Positions 27,743-37,213 are shown, numbered from the stretch's first letter. The stretch: DNA of 64,000 bases from Acidovorax sp. T1 (GCF_002176815.1 NZ_CP021648.1:1372001-1436000), one strand, 5' to 3'. The notes: generated from the sequence alone by a model not told the origin. Numbers and translations are program-made.

Positions 27743-28620
27743 CCACCTCGCAACATCTTATCTCTGCGGCTGATGCCGTGCAGGCCCGACAGGCCCGCTT
27801 CAACGGTCGCAAGCGCGTCAATCAGATTGCCTTGACCTTGTCGCTGGCGGCCATGTTGTTTGGCTTGTTCTGGCTGGTATGGATCTTGTGGGAGACCGTG
27901 CGTCTGGGCGTGGGAGGGCTGAGCCTGGCCCTGTTCACCGAAATGACGCCGCCACCCAATGAGGCTGGGGGTATCTCTAACGCGATCTTTGGTTCGTTGG
28001 TGATGGTGGTGTTGGCCACGTTTGTTGGCACCCCCATCGGCATCATGGCCGGGGTCTACCTGGCTGAGTACGACGTTCGCAGCTGGCTGGCATCGACCAC
28101 ACGCTTTGTCAACGACGTTCTGTTGTCGGCACCCAGCATCGTGATTGGCCTCTTTGTCTACGCTGTCGTGGTGGCCCGTTTCAAGAGTTTTTCAGCCTAC
28201 GCTGGCATTCTTGCCCTGGCGTTGATCGTGATACCGGTGGTCATCCGGACCACCGAAAACATGCTGATCCTGGTGCCTGCCAGCCTGCGCGAGGCGGCCT
28301 ATGCCCTGGGCACGCCTAAGTGGCGCGTGATCACCATGATCACCCTGCGGGCGGCGCGGGCTGGTGTGATTACGGGGATTTTGCTGGCGGTGGCTCGCAT
28401 TGCGGGTGAAACGGCGCCCTTGTTGTTCACGGCTTTGAACAACCAGTTCTGGAACTCGGACTTGTCCAAGCCGATTGCCAGCCTGCCGGTGACGATTTTC
28501 AAGTTCGCCATGAGCCCCTACGAAAACTGGCAGCAACTGGCCTGGGCGGGAGTTTTCCTGATCACCGTGGCCGTTCTCGGACTCAACATCCTCGCGCGGG
28601 TTCTGACCCGGCAGAAATAA
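27739..28620 (+). CDS. pstA: Phosphate ABC transporter permease PstA
   Basis: Second permease subunit (293 aa), six membrane helices after an amphipathic N terminus. Conserved segments include [17 protein letters not shown], the [11 protein letters not shown] loop, and the EAA-type coupling helix [20 protein letters not shown], followed by [17 protein letters not shown]. It starts inside the pstC stop (ATGA overlap) and ends 15 bp before pstB, so the transporter is translated as a unit. Together with PstC it forms the channel driven by PstB. Confidence 0.96.
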   Translation: MTTSQHLISAADAVQARQARFNGRKRVNQIALTLSLAAMLFGLFWLVWILWETVRLGVGGLSLALFTEMTPPPNEAGGISNAIFGSLVMVVLATFVGTPIGIMAGVYLAEYDVRSWLASTTRFVNDVLLSAPSIVIGLFVYAVVVARFKSFSAYAGILALALIVIPVVIRTTENMLILVPASLREAAYALGTPKWRVITMITLRAARAGVITGILLAVARIAGETAPLLFTALNNQFWNSDLSKPIASLPVTIFKFAMSPYENWQQLAWAGVFLITVAVLGLNILARVLTRQK

Positions 28621-28635
28621 GCAAGGAAGACTTTC

Positions 28636-29421
28636 ATGGCCTCCATACCCAAGAATTCGCCAGCAGCGGCGTCCAAGCTCACGGTCCGTGACCTGAACTT
28701 CTATTACGGCAAGTTTCATGCCCTCAAGAACATCAACCTGGATATTCCCGAGAACAAGGTGACGGCCTTCATCGGCCCCTCGGGCTGCGGCAAATCCACG
28801 TTGCTGCGCACGTTCAACCGCATGTTCGAGCTGTACCCCGAGCAGCGGGCGGAAGGGCAGATCGTGCTCGATGGCGAGAATCTGCTGACGACAAAGCAGG
28901 ATGTGGCGCTGGTTCGGGCCAAGATCGGCATGGTGTTTCAGAAGCCTACGCCGTTCCCCATGTCCATCTATGACAACGTTGCCTTTGGTGTGAAGCTGTT
29001 TGAAAGTCTCAGTGCCACGGATATGGATGACCGCGTGGAGTGGGCCTTGCGCAAGGCAGCGCTGTGGAACGAGGTCAAGGACAAGCTCAACCAGAGTGGT
29101 GCAAGCTTGTCGGGTGGGCAGCAGCAGCGTCTGTGCATTGCGCGTGGTATTGCCATCAAGCCGGAGGTGTTGTTGCTCGACGAACCGTGCTCGGCCCTCG
29201 ACCCGATCTCTACCGCCAAGATCGAAGAATTGATTGCGGAGCTGAAGGAGGACTACACAGTGGTCATCGTCACGCACAACATGCAGCAGGCAGCGCGTTG
29301 CAGCGACTACACCGCCTACATGTACCTGGGCGATCTGGTTGAGTTTGGGGAAACAGAACAGATGTTCTTCAAGCCCCAGCGCAAGGAAACCGAAGACTAC
29401 ATTACCGGCCGTTTCGGCTGA
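28636..29421 (+). CDS. pstB: Phosphate ABC transporter ATP-binding protein PstB
   Basis: ATPase subunit (261 aa) of the Pst importer. Motifs in order: Walker [10 protein letters not shown] (about residues 49-57), Q-loop [15 protein letters not shown], which is the PstB-specific form, signature [10 protein letters not shown], Walker [14 protein letters not shown], and the H-loop in [12 protein letters not shown]. Length is standard. A GGAAG ribosome site precedes the ATG. PstB also takes part in signalling phosphate sufficiency to PhoR through PhoU, whose gene is next in the operon. Confidence 0.98.
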   Translation: MASIPKNSPAAASKLTVRDLNFYYGKFHALKNINLDIPENKVTAFIGPSGCGKSTLLRTFNRMFELYPEQRAEGQIVLDGENLLTTKQDVALVRAKIGMVFQKPTPFPMSIYDNVAFGVKLFESLSATDMDDRVEWALRKAALWNEVKDKLNQSGASLSGGQQQRLCIARGIAIKPEVLLLDEPCSALDPISTAKIEELIAELKEDYTVVIVTHNMQQAARCSDYTAYMYLGDLVEFGETEQMFFKPQRKETEDYITGRFG

Positions 29422-29433
29422 GGAGACATTTTG

Positions 29434-30138
29434 ATGGCTGACAAACATCTTTCATCGCAGTTCGACAGTGAACTTAACGGCGTCTCTGCCCGCGTCATGG
29501 AGTTGGGCGGGCTGGTGGAGTCGCAAATTCGCCAGGCTATTTTCGCCCTGTCTCAGTTCAGCCTGGAAGCGGTGGAACAGGTGGGTTTGATGGAGCAGCG
29601 TGTCAATGCCATGGAAGTCGAGATCGACCACGAACTCGCGTCCATCATTGGCCGACGCCAGCCCACAGCCCGTGACCTGCGTCTGCTGTTGTCCATTTCC
29701 AAGGCGACTGCCAATCTGGAGCGCATGGGGGATGAAGCCAACAAGATGGCGCGCATGGTGAAGTCGATCATCGAAAGCGGTTCCTCCCGTTCACTGCCGA
29801 CGAGCGATCTGCGCGTGGCGACCGAGCTGGCATCGGGCATGCTGCGCAAGGCGCTTGATGCCTTTGCGCGCCTGGACGTCAAGGCGGCGGTGGCCATCCT
29901 CAAGGAGGATGACCTTATCGACAAGGAGTTCGACGGCTTTGTGCGCAAGCTCATCACCTATATGGTGGAAGACCCCCGCACCATCTCTGCCAGCCTGGAC
30001 CTGCTGTTCCTGGCCAAGGCTATCGAGCGCATTGGCGATCATTCGAAGAACGTGGCCGAACTCGTTATTTATCTCGTCAAGGGCAAGGACGTGCGGCACA
30101 CCACGCTTGATGAAATTGAATCCGCTGTGGCGCAGTGA
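29434..30138 (+). CDS. phoU: Phosphate signalling regulator PhoU
   Basis: PhoU (234 aa) links the Pst transporter to the PhoR kinase and represses the Pho response when phosphate is plentiful. It consists of two three-helix bundles, each with a metal-binding acidic motif: EVEIDHELASIIGRRQP and LERMGDEANKMAR in the first, DKEFDGFVRKLITYM and AIERIGDHSKNVAELV in the second. The ATG at 29434 has AGGAGA seven bases before it; the in-frame TTG at 29431 is less likely. It lies between pstB and phoB with short gaps. Confidence 0.96.
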   Translation: MADKHLSSQFDSELNGVSARVMELGGLVESQIRQAIFALSQFSLEAVEQVGLMEQRVNAMEVEIDHELASIIGRRQPTARDLRLLLSISKATANLERMGDEANKMARMVKSIIESGSSRSLPTSDLRVATELASGMLRKALDAFARLDVKAAVAILKEDDLIDKEFDGFVRKLITYMVEDPRTISASLDLLFLAKAIERIGDHSKNVAELVIYLVKGKDVRHTTLDEIESAVAQ

Positions 30139-30153
30139 CCGATTGGCGTTGAC

Positions 30154-30861
30154 ATGAAAAAGCTTCCCCGCGTATTGATTGTGGAGGACGAACCGGCAAT
30201 TGCCGAGTTGATCGCCGTCAATCTGCGCCACAACGGTTTTCAGCCTATCTGGGCAGAAGATGGCGAGTCGGCTCAGCGTGAGCTGGATGCCGTTTTGCCC
30301 GATGTCATCTTGCTGGATTGGATGCTGCCAGGTCAAAGCGGCCTAGTGTTGGCGCGCAAGTGGCGTGCGGACAGCCGAACCAAGCCCATTCCCATCTTGA
30401 TGCTCACCGCGCGAGGCGACGAGCCTGACAAGGTGGCGGGGCTGGATGCCGGGGCGGACGACTACATCACCAAGCCGTTTTCCACCCAGGAACTGCTGGC
30501 ACGCATCCGCGCGGTGCTGCGGCGCCGTGCGCCTGAGCAGGTGAGCGACAGCGTGACCATCGGCGACCTGGTGCTGGATGCGGGTACCTACCGGGTGACG
30601 TTCCAGGGGCAACCGCTGAAGGTGGGGCCGACCGAGTTCAAGTTGCTGCATTTCTTCATGAAGCATGCAGAGCGCGTGCACAGTCGTTCGCAACTGCTTG
30701 ACAAGGTATGGGGCGACCATGTGTTCATTGAGGAGCGGACTGTAGACGTGCATGTGAAGAGGTTGCGTGAGGCCCTGGGCATCGCTGGCGTGATGGTCGA
30801 AACCGTGCGCGGCGCGGGCTACAGGCTCACGGGGCAGCCGCCTGCGCTGATGCAGGCCTGA
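30154..30861 (+). CDS. phoB: Phosphate response regulator PhoB
   Basis: OmpR-type response regulator (235 aa) that binds PHO boxes and activates phosphate-starvation genes. The receiver domain begins RVLIVEDEPAIAEL; the phosphorylated residue is D55 in VILLDWMLPGQSG, with the conserved Lys in DYITKPFSTQELL. The winged-helix output domain ends with ERTVDVHVKRLREALG and GAGYRLTG. It starts 15 bp after phoU. Its stop codon lies inside the terminal inverted repeat of a 163-bp repeat element that separates it from phoR, an unusual disruption of this operon. Confidence 0.97.
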   Translation: MKKLPRVLIVEDEPAIAELIAVNLRHNGFQPIWAEDGESAQRELDAVLPDVILLDWMLPGQSGLVLARKWRADSRTKPIPILMLTARGDEPDKVAGLDAGADDYITKPFSTQELLARIRAVLRRRAPEQVSDSVTIGDLVLDAGTYRVTFQGQPLKVGPTEFKLLHFFMKHAERVHSRSQLLDKVWGDHVFIEERTVDVHVKRLREALGIAGVMVETVRGAGYRLTGQPPALMQA

Positions 30862-31021
30862 GACTGAGAATTTTTTGCTCATGCCCGCTCATCACGCCAA
30901 AACGCACCTGCTCGTCGTTGCAAATGCGCGCCATAGTCCAAGCTATGGCTGTGCTTTGCGCCTAGATCGAGTGCGTTTTGGCGCGCGGCTCGGACCCGCG
31001 CAAAAAACTCTCTGTCTCTGA
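30859..31021. repeat. Long-palindrome repeat, copy 1 (between phoB and phoR)
   Basis: About 163 bp. The ends carry imperfect 24-bp inverted repeats (TGAGACTGAGAATTTTTTGC against the complement of GCGCAAAAAACTCTCTGTCT). Inside are a perfect 13-bp pair, CGCCAAAACGCAC/GTGCGTTTTGGCG, and CCATAG/CTATGG at the centre. A closely similar copy is at 45476-45640. As RNA it would fold into one long hairpin in the phoB-phoR transcript. No transposase is encoded. Confidence 0.85.
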
Positions 31022-31079
31022 TTGTTTCAGTCGGGGGCACCAAGGCCTCCGCGTCTACCGAGAAAGTTGTGTAGTCCGC

Positions 31080-32462
31080 ATGCTCTGGCGTTTTGGATAT
31101 TTTCTTGCCTGGCAGCTTGCCGGGGGTGCGCTTGGCTGGTGGCTGACGGGCTCCTGGGGTGCCGTGGTGGGTGCCGCGGTGGCTGCATGGTTGTGGTTTG
31201 GTGGTGATTTGTGGCGGGGCGCACGCGTGCTGCGGTGGTTGCGTTCGGGTGACCTGTCTGCAGCACCGTCCATATTCGGCATGTGGGGCGAAGCCGCCGA
31301 ACGCGCGCGACGCTTGTTGCGCCAGCGCCAGATGCTGGTCAAGGACAGCGAAGACCGCGTGCAGGAGATTCTGGCGGCGCTCCAGGCGACCCCCAACGGT
31401 GTGGTGCTGCTCGACGCCGAGGGGCGCATTGAATGGTGTAACCAGATCGCGGCTGCCCATCTCGGTTTTGATGCCCAGCGGGATGTCATGCAGTCCATCG
31501 GCAACCTGGTGCGGGACCCCGATTTCGGCGCTTACTATGCCGCCCAGAATTTCACCCACGACGTGGTGCTGCAGGGCCGGGACAGCACGCCGTCGCGGCC
31601 CGTGCGCATTTCGGCGCACCTGCATCCTTATGGCGACGGGCGCAAGCTGTTATTGACCCGCGACGTCACGGCGCTGGAGCAGGCTGACGCGATGCGGCGC
31701 GATTTTGTGGCCAATGTCTCGCATGAGATCCGCACGCCGCTAACGGTGCTGACCGGTTTTGTCGAAACCCTGCAGACCTTGCCACTGGACGCCGAGGAGC
31801 GGGCGCGGTATCTGGCCATGATGGCCCAGCAGGCGGCGCGCATGCAAAGCGTGGTGCACGACCTGCTGACGCTCTCGCGCCTGGAAGGCAGCCCATTGCC
31901 CGGCATGTCTGAATGGACGCCGGTGCAGGTCCTGATGCAGCGGTGTGAAGACGAGGGGCGGGCCTTGTCTGCCGTGTTGACGCAAAACCACCATCGACAC
32001 CATGTGCTGCAGTTTCCGGCCGCGCAGGATTTGCGTGCCCAGGGTGAGATTGCTGGCGTGCCGTCCGAACTGCAAAGCGCGCTGTCCAACCTCATCAGCA
32101 ATGCCGTGCGCTATACGCCCGCAGGCGGCACCATCACCGTGCGGTGGCAGCACACGAATGATGGAACCGCCACTTTTAGCGTCAGTGACACCGGGCCAGG
32201 GATAGCGCCAGAGCATATTCCGCGCGTCACCGAGCGCTTTTACCGCGTGGACCGCAGCCGGTCGCGGGAAACTGGGGGTACAGGCCTGGGGCTCGCCATC
32301 GTCAAGCACGCGGTGCAGCGCCATGGCGCCACGCTCGATATCGCCAGCGTGCTGGGCAAGGGATCGGTGTTCTCTGTCACCTTTCCCGCCAACCGGCTGC
32401 GCCGCCCCGCGCTGCCGGACGGATTGCAAGCCACAGCATCAGCACAAACAGCCCTGCCGTGA
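31080..32462 (+). CDS. phoR: Phosphate sensor histidine kinase PhoR
   Basis: Membrane-bound sensor kinase (460 aa) that phosphorylates PhoB when Pst/PhoU signal low phosphate. Two N-terminal hydrophobic segments (about residues 5-20 and 22-40), without a large periplasmic part, are typical of PhoR. A PAS domain follows around EILAALQATPNGVVLLDAEG. The dimerisation domain contains H215 in FVANVSHEIRTPLTVL. The ATPase domain has N (LISNAVRYTP), G1 (VSDTGPGIA) and G2 (GGTGLGLAIV) boxes. I use the ATG at 31080 (MLWRFGYFLAW); earlier frame comes from the repeat. Its 3' end overlaps the convergent MATE gene by 86 bp. Confidence 0.95.
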   Translation: MLWRFGYFLAWQLAGGALGWWLTGSWGAVVGAAVAAWLWFGGDLWRGARVLRWLRSGDLSAAPSIFGMWGEAAERARRLLRQRQMLVKDSEDRVQEILAALQATPNGVVLLDAEGRIEWCNQIAAAHLGFDAQRDVMQSIGNLVRDPDFGAYYAAQNFTHDVVLQGRDSTPSRPVRISAHLHPYGDGRKLLLTRDVTALEQADAMRRDFVANVSHEIRTPLTVLTGFVETLQTLPLDAEERARYLAMMAQQAARMQSVVHDLLTLSRLEGSPLPGMSEWTPVQVLMQRCEDEGRALSAVLTQNHHRHHVLQFPAAQDLRAQGEIAGVPSELQSALSNLISNAVRYTPAGGTITVRWQHTNDGTATFSVSDTGPGIAPEHIPRVTERFYRVDRSRSRETGGTGLGLAIVKHAVQRHGATLDIASVLGKGSVFSVTFPANRLRRPALPDGLQATASAQTALP

Positions 32463-33744
32463 TGGCCAGTGCCAGCGCGCTGGCCGCCCAGAACGGCGCT
32501 GGTGACGCCACGGGCGCCCAAGATCCCAGCCCGTGGTAGGCCAGCACATAGCCCCCGCCTAGCCCCGCGCCCCACAGCAAAAGACAGTACACCGCCAGCG
32601 GCGCGATCGTGATGCGGTAGCTGCGCAGCACAAAGACGCACAGGGTCTGCACGGCGTCGGCGGCATGGTAGGCCGCAACCCACAGCAGCAGCCCGCTGGT
32701 GACGGACACCACGGCAGTGCTGCTGGAATACAGGGTGGGCAATGCTTTGTTTGCTATTAATAATATAGCTGCTAGCGCAATACCCATAAGCGCGGAGAGC
32801 CTAAAACCTATAAAAACAACGCTGCGTGCCCGGATGGGGTTGCCCGCCCCCAGCCAGTAGCTCACCCGCGCACTGGTGGCAATGGCCAGAGACAGGGGCA
32901 CCATGTACAGCACGGCGGCCACGTTGGCCGCGATCTGGTGCGCTGCCGTGGCCACAGTGCCCTGGCGCGCAATGAACAGCGCCATCAGCGTGAATGAAGT
33001 CACTTCCACCAGGATGGCCAGCCCCGCCGGCACGCCCAGCCGGGCGAAGCCGAGGATGGTGGGCCAGTGGGGGCGCTCCATGCGCTGCCAGATGCGTAGC
33101 GGCGTGTACAGATCCTGGGTGCGCAACAGCCAGAAAGCCAGGGCCAGCATGCTGGCATTCACCACCAGGGTAGCCCAGGCGCAGCCTACGGCGCCTTGCG
33201 CTGGCAGGCCCGCGCCGCCAAACGTGAACCAGACGGACAGCGGCAATTTGACGAACAGCGAGCCCACCTGCAGCCAGCTCACCAGTTGTGGACGGCCAAT
33301 GGCTTGGTTCAGCGTGCTGTACAGGCGAAAGAGCAGGGCGGGCGGAAGCGCCAGGGCCAGTACGGCCAGGTATTGCTCGACCTCGGTGCGCAGAGCCTGC
33401 GGCACCTCGGTCCAGCGCAGCAGCGGGCCGGGTGATAGCAGGATGAGCATGCCCGCTGCCGATGCCGCGGCGCACAGATAAACGGCCTGGCGCAGCGACG
33501 TGCCAATGGCACCAGGGTTGCGTGCGCCCCGCTGTTCGGCCCAGACGGGCAAAAGCGCCTGGAAGATACCCATCAGCGCAACATAGACACTGATGAAGAT
33601 CGCCGAGCCCACTGACAGCGCCGCCAGGGAGGTTTCGCCGTGGCGCCCGGCCACGATGGTGTCGGTCACGCCAAAGGCCATCACAGCCAGTTGCCCTGTC
33701 AGCACGGTCAGGGCGTGGCGGGAGATGGTGGACGACTCCGACAT
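32377..33744 (-). CDS. MATE-family multidrug/toxin exporter
   Basis: Inner-membrane transporter of 455 aa with twelve predicted helices, NorM-like. The start ISRHALTVLTGQLAVMAFG and VTDTIVAGRHGETSLAALSVG is characteristic of MatE domains; the second half begins around RLGVPAGLAILVEVTSF. Such proteins expel cationic drugs or metabolites using Na+ or H+ gradients. The segment FRLSALMGIALAAILLIANK near residue 315 is encoded by a dispersed short repeat. It overlaps the upstream ArnT-like gene by one base (TGATG) and the phoR 3' end by 86 bp on the opposite strand. Substrate unknown. Confidence 0.9.
   Translation of the reverse strand: MSESSTISRHALTVLTGQLAVMAFGVTDTIVAGRHGETSLAALSVGSAIFISVYVALMGIFQALLPVWAEQRGARNPGAIGTSLRQAVYLCAAASAAGMLILLSPGPLLRWTEVPQALRTEVEQYLAVLALALPPALLFRLYSTLNQAIGRPQLVSWLQVGSLFVKLPLSVWFTFGGAGLPAQGAVGCAWATLVVNASMLALAFWLLRTQDLYTPLRIWQRMERPHWPTILGFARLGVPAGLAILVEVTSFTLMALFIARQGTVATAAHQIAANVAAVLYMVPLSLAIATSARVSYWLGAGNPIRARSVVFIGFRLSALMGIALAAILLIANKALPTLYSSSTAVVSVTSGLLLWVAAYHAADAVQTLCVFVLRSYRITIAPLAVYCLLLWGAGLGGGYVLAYHGLGSWAPVASPAPFWAASALALAITAGLFVLMLWLAIRPAARGGAAGWRER
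32745..32815. repeat. Dispersed short repeat, copy D (inside the MATE gene)
   Basis: ATAGCTGCTAGCGCAATACC followed by CATAAGCGCGGAGAGCCTAA aligns base for base with copy E in folP over most of its length. Translated on the minus strand as membrane-helix residues. Confidence 0.65.
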
Positions 33745-35447
33745 CAGTCGGGCGTTGCCGTTCTCCGGAACAGCAGGATGAACTCGTTTTTGTCGGTGGG
33801 GCGGCCGATGGTGGCCTGCCTCGTCCAGTGGTCTGGGTTCACCCGGTTTTCAGGCGCTGGCCAGGCACTGTTGTCTGCGACCAGCCAGGGGCATTGGGTT
33901 GAAGGGCTGGCCGATTGCAGGCGCAGTTGGGCGTGGTACTGCAGCGCGGCCATCTGTGCCCGGCTCAGGCCAACCATTTGTACGCATCCAGGGTTCGGGC
34001 CCAGTGCGGCGGCCAGTTTGCTCGCCTGCGGTGCATAGCTGCGGGCGTAGTCCAGCAGCGGGAGCCATAGGGTGGTCAGCAACAGCCAGCACAGTGCTGC
34101 ACCGCTGGCCGGCAATACCAGGCTTTTCCAGATGGCTGCACGGTTGCGTGCCGCGCGCCACCACACTAGCCTGCACCAGGCCGCAGATGCGACCAGTGCC
34201 ACCACCAGCGCCAGCCACGAGAAGGTGGGTATGAACCCAGGGGCCAACTTGGCCACGTTGGCCGCGGGCTGGGCCGGCACGCCCGTCTGCATGGCAAACC
34301 AGATCACCCAGATAGCCACGGCCGAGACGCTGAAGAACAGCAAGGTGAACCAGTCAATCAGCGCCGCCATGCTGCGGCGGAAGGTGGGCAGCGCAAACGC
34401 TGCCAGCGTGGCAATGGCAGGCAAACCCAAGAGCAGCGCCCGGTCTGCCGGTTGGGTAGTGAAAGTGGCCCCAACCGAAACGAGCGAAAACCACAGGGGC
34501 AACCAAAGGTGGCGATGCGGCTGGCGGTTGAACAGCTGCTTGCGCCAGCGCCACAGGGTCCAGGAGGCCATGGGCCAGGCGGGCCAGCCGAACCACAGCA
34601 GCAGCCGCAGCAGGCTTCTGAGTTCCTTGCCTTCCGTGGCCGCATTGAGCAGGCGCCATCGCCAAAGATCCAGTTGCCATGCCAGCAGGGCCGCCAGCAC
34701 AGTGACGACACCCAGCCCCAAGGCCCAGCGCACGCGCCGATCCGACGGGGCTGCTGGTGCCAAAACCACCAGCACGATGCAGCCCACGCCCAGCAATGCC
34801 GCGATCGTAGGCGCGCCGGCCAGTGTGAGTCCTATCATGCCCGCCACCAGCGCCACGGCGGGCGTCACCGTGCGGTAGGGCAAAGTAGCCACGGAAAAGA
34901 AGATCAGCGCCGCGCACGCAAGCTGTGCAAGGTAGCCCGTGGCTTCGTGCGACAGCTGCGCCAGACCCAGGCAGGCAATCAGCGCCAGCAAGGCGCCATC
35001 GGCGATGGCACGCGCGTAATCCAAAGGATTGGCCTCGCCGCCAAAGGCAAACGCGACAGGCTGGGCGCCCGGACTGCGCGCCAGGTAGTAAACACCGTAC
35101 CAGGTGGCTGCCAGCGTCAGCACCAGCAGCGCCATGAACGGCAGGCGCGCCGCCATTTCAGGTGCCATCAGCCAGTCGGGCGTGATCTGGATGGCCCAGG
35201 CACCCAGCCAGTAGGGCAGCAAGCCATCGGTTTCGGGGGGCATGCCCCCCAGCTGTGGTCTCAGCCACGCGGTGTGTCCGTTGGCCAGTTCCATCATGTA
35301 GCCGAACGCAGTCACATCGGCTTTCTTCCAGGGCCCCCGGCCTACGAAGCCGGGCACGACGTAAGCCAGGCACAGCAGCAGCAAGGCCCAGCGAGGAAGC
35401 GGGCGCGCAGCTTTTTGGGTAACGATGGCGGGGGTGGGAGAGTTCAC
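33744..35447 (-). CDS. ArnT/PMT-like polytopic membrane protein
   Basis: Membrane protein of 567 aa with about 12 hydrophobic helices. The N-terminal stretch GFVGRGPWKKADVTAFGYMM, then PYWLGAWAIQITPDWLMAPEMAARLPF, recalls the first periplasmic loop of ArnT-type GT-C glycosyltransferases, which use polyprenyl-linked sugars. It may modify lipid A or a surface glycan, but the acceptor is unknown and catalytic residues are only suggested. The C-terminal 80 residues form a soluble domain (NPGCVQMVGLSRAQMAALQY). Translation is coupled to the MATE gene downstream. Confidence 0.65.
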   Translation of the reverse strand: MNSPTPAIVTQKAARPLPRWALLLLCLAYVVPGFVGRGPWKKADVTAFGYMMELANGHTAWLRPQLGGMPPETDGLLPYWLGAWAIQITPDWLMAPEMAARLPFMALLVLTLAATWYGVYYLARSPGAQPVAFAFGGEANPLDYARAIADGALLALIACLGLAQLSHEATGYLAQLACAALIFFSVATLPYRTVTPAVALVAGMIGLTLAGAPTIAALLGVGCIVLVVLAPAAPSDRRVRWALGLGVVTVLAALLAWQLDLWRWRLLNAATEGKELRSLLRLLLWFGWPAWPMASWTLWRWRKQLFNRQPHRHLWLPLWFSLVSVGATFTTQPADRALLLGLPAIATLAAFALPTFRRSMAALIDWFTLLFFSVSAVAIWVIWFAMQTGVPAQPAANVAKLAPGFIPTFSWLALVVALVASAAWCRLVWWRAARNRAAIWKSLVLPASGAALCWLLLTTLWLPLLDYARSYAPQASKLAAALGPNPGCVQMVGLSRAQMAALQYHAQLRLQSASPSTQCPWLVADNSAWPAPENRVNPDHWTRQATIGRPTDKNEFILLFRRTATPD

Positions 35448-35498
35448 GCGTCAGGAGGATGGCAATGGCTGACTGCCGAGAATAAGGGCAAAACCAAA

Positions 35499-35528
35499 CA
35501 AAAAGGCAGCGCGGTTGCCCGTGCTGCC
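35499..35528 (-). terminator. Rho-independent terminator after rpmE2
   Basis: On the minus strand GGCAGC (35528-35523) pairs with GCTGCC (35510-35505), and TTTTTG follows. The inner ACG/CGC part extends the stem. Confidence 0.75.
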
Positions 35529-35550
35529 TTGTTGGCGGAGATGCGGCGAA

Positions 35551-35808
35551 TTACTTGGCTGCAGTCTTGCCGAAACGGTTGCGGAAACGTTCCACGCGGC
35601 CGCCCATGTTGTCCACGGATTTTTGCGTGCCGGTATAGAAAGGATGCGATTCGCTGGAGGTGTCCAGCTTGAACATGGGAAGCTCACGGCCGTCGTCGGT
35701 CTTGCCCATTTCCTTGGTGTTCACGCACGAGCGGGTCACAAACTTGAAACCGTTGGACAGGTCCACGAACAGAACTTCGCGGTAGTTGGGGTGAATGCCT
35801 TCTTTCAT
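35551..35808 (-). CDS. rpmE2: Ribosomal protein bL31, type B
   Basis: Large-subunit ribosomal protein of 85 aa, starting MKEGIHPNYREVLFVDLSNG. It is the zinc-free type B paralogue: the CxxC pairs of type A are missing; only one Cys is present, in TRSCVNT. Type B proteins have the longer insertion seen here (GKTDDGRELPMFKLD). In some bacteria they replace the zinc form when zinc is short, but in many Burkholderiales this is the usual copy. The start ATG at 35808 has AAGGA seven bases upstream; the TTG at 35814 is less likely. Located downstream of rho on the same strand. Confidence 0.95.
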   Translation of the reverse strand: MKEGIHPNYREVLFVDLSNGFKFVTRSCVNTKEMGKTDDGRELPMFKLDTSSESHPFYTGTQKSVDNMGGRVERFRNRFGKTAAK

Positions 35809-35950
35809 GATCAATCCTTGTCAAGTGCGGGAGCCGTGCGGGACCCGAAGCAACCTTTGCCTCGTGAAACATCCAGCGTACTTTCCGCAGAAAAAGCCCA
35901 CGATTATAGCCCGGAGTGGGCAAGGGGCCATGTTGGCTGTGGTGCGTTGT

Positions 35951-37213
35951 TTACCCGCCCCGTCGCATCATGTCGAAGAACTCGACATTGCTCTTGGTGG
36001 CCTTCATGTTCTTGATCATGAGCTCCATGGATTCGATTTCATCCATGTTGTACATGAACTGGCGCAGGATCCGGGTTTTTTGCAGGATTTCGGGCGCCAG
36101 CAGCAGTTCTTCGCGGCGCGTGCCGCTCTTGTTGAGTTCGATGGCGGGGAACACGCGCTTTTCGTACAGGCGGCGGTTCAGGTGGATTTCGCAGTTGCCG
36201 GTGCCCTTGAATTCTTCAAAGATCACTTCGTCCATGCGGCTGCCGGTATCGACCAGCGCGGTGGCGATGATGGTGAGCGAACCACCTTCCTCGACCTTGC
36301 GCGCGGCGCCAAAGAAGCGCTTGGGGCGCTGCAGTGCGGCGGCGTCCACACCACCCGACAGCACCTTGCCGCTCGACGGCACGACGTTGTTGTAGGCGCG
36401 GGCGAGGCGGGTGATCGAATCGAGCAGGATCACCACGTCCTTCTTGAGCTCGACCAGGCGCTTGGCGCGCTCGATCACCATCTCGGCCACGTGCACGTGG
36501 CGGGCGGCGGGCTCATCGAAGGTGGAGGCGATGATTTCGCCCTTCACCGTGCGCTGCATTTCGGTCACTTCTTCAGGGCGCTCGTCCACCAGCAGCACCA
36601 TCAGGTGCACGTCGGGGTTGTTGGCCGTGATGGCGTGGGCGATGTGCTGCATCATCACCGTCTTGCCGCTCTTGGGCGGGGCGACGATCAGCGCGCGCTG
36701 GCCACGGCCGATGGGCGCGATGATGTCAATGATGCGGCCGGTGATGTTCTCCTCGCTCTTGACGTCGCGCTCCAGACGCATCTGCTCCTTGGGGAACAGG
36801 GGCGTCAGGTTTTCGAACATCGCCTTGTGCTTGTTCTGCTCGGGCGGGCCGCCATTGACGGAGTCAAGTTTGTTCAGCGCAAAGTACCGTTCACCATCTT
36901 TGGGTGTGCGGACCTCCCCTTCAATCATGTCGCCGGTGTGCAGGTTGAAGCGACGTACTTGGCTCGGACTGATGTAGATGTCGTCCGTGCTGGCCGTGAA
37001 GCTCGTGTCGGGGCTGCGCAGGAAGCCGAAGCCGTCGGGCAATATCTCCAGCACGCCATCCGCAATGATCTGTTCACCGGTCTTGGCGCGTTTCTTGATG
37101 ATGGCAAACATCAACTCCTGCTTGCGCATGCGGCCAGTGTTTTCAATTTCAAGCTCTTCGGCCTGCTTCAGGACTTCAGACACATGCAGTGCCTTGAGTT
37201 CATTTAAGTGCAT
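35951..37213 (-). CDS. rho: Transcription termination factor Rho
   Basis: Hexameric RNA helicase (420 aa) that ends transcription of untranslated RNA. The N-terminal Rho_N helices ([20 protein letters not shown]) and the cold-shock-like RNA-binding domain ([20 protein letters not shown]) are followed by the RecA-like motor. Walker A is APPKSGKT, Walker [15 protein letters not shown], and the R-loop/Q-loop region is around [21 protein letters not shown] use the ATG at 37213 that gives the normal start; the in-frame sequence upstream is Pro-rich and has no Rho homology. About 260 bp upstream of it hold no gene. Confidence 0.98.
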   Translation of the reverse strand: MHLNELKALHVSEVLKQAEELEIENTGRMRKQELMFAIIKKRAKTGEQIIADGVLEILPDGFGFLRSPDTSFTASTDDIYISPSQVRRFNLHTGDMIEGEVRTPKDGERYFALNKLDSVNGGPPEQNKHKAMFENLTPLFPKEQMRLERDVKSEENITGRIIDIIAPIGRGQRALIVAPPKSGKTVMMQHIAHAITANNPDVHLMVLLVDERPEEVTEMQRTVKGEIIASTFDEPAARHVHVAEMVIERAKRLVELKKDVVILLDSITRLARAYNNVVPSSGKVLSGGVDAAALQRPKRFFGAARKVEEGGSLTIIATALVDTGSRMDEVIFEEFKGTGNCEIHLNRRLYEKRVFPAIELNKSGTRREELLLAPEILQKTRILRQFMYNMDEIESMELMIKNMKATKSNVEFFDMMRRGG

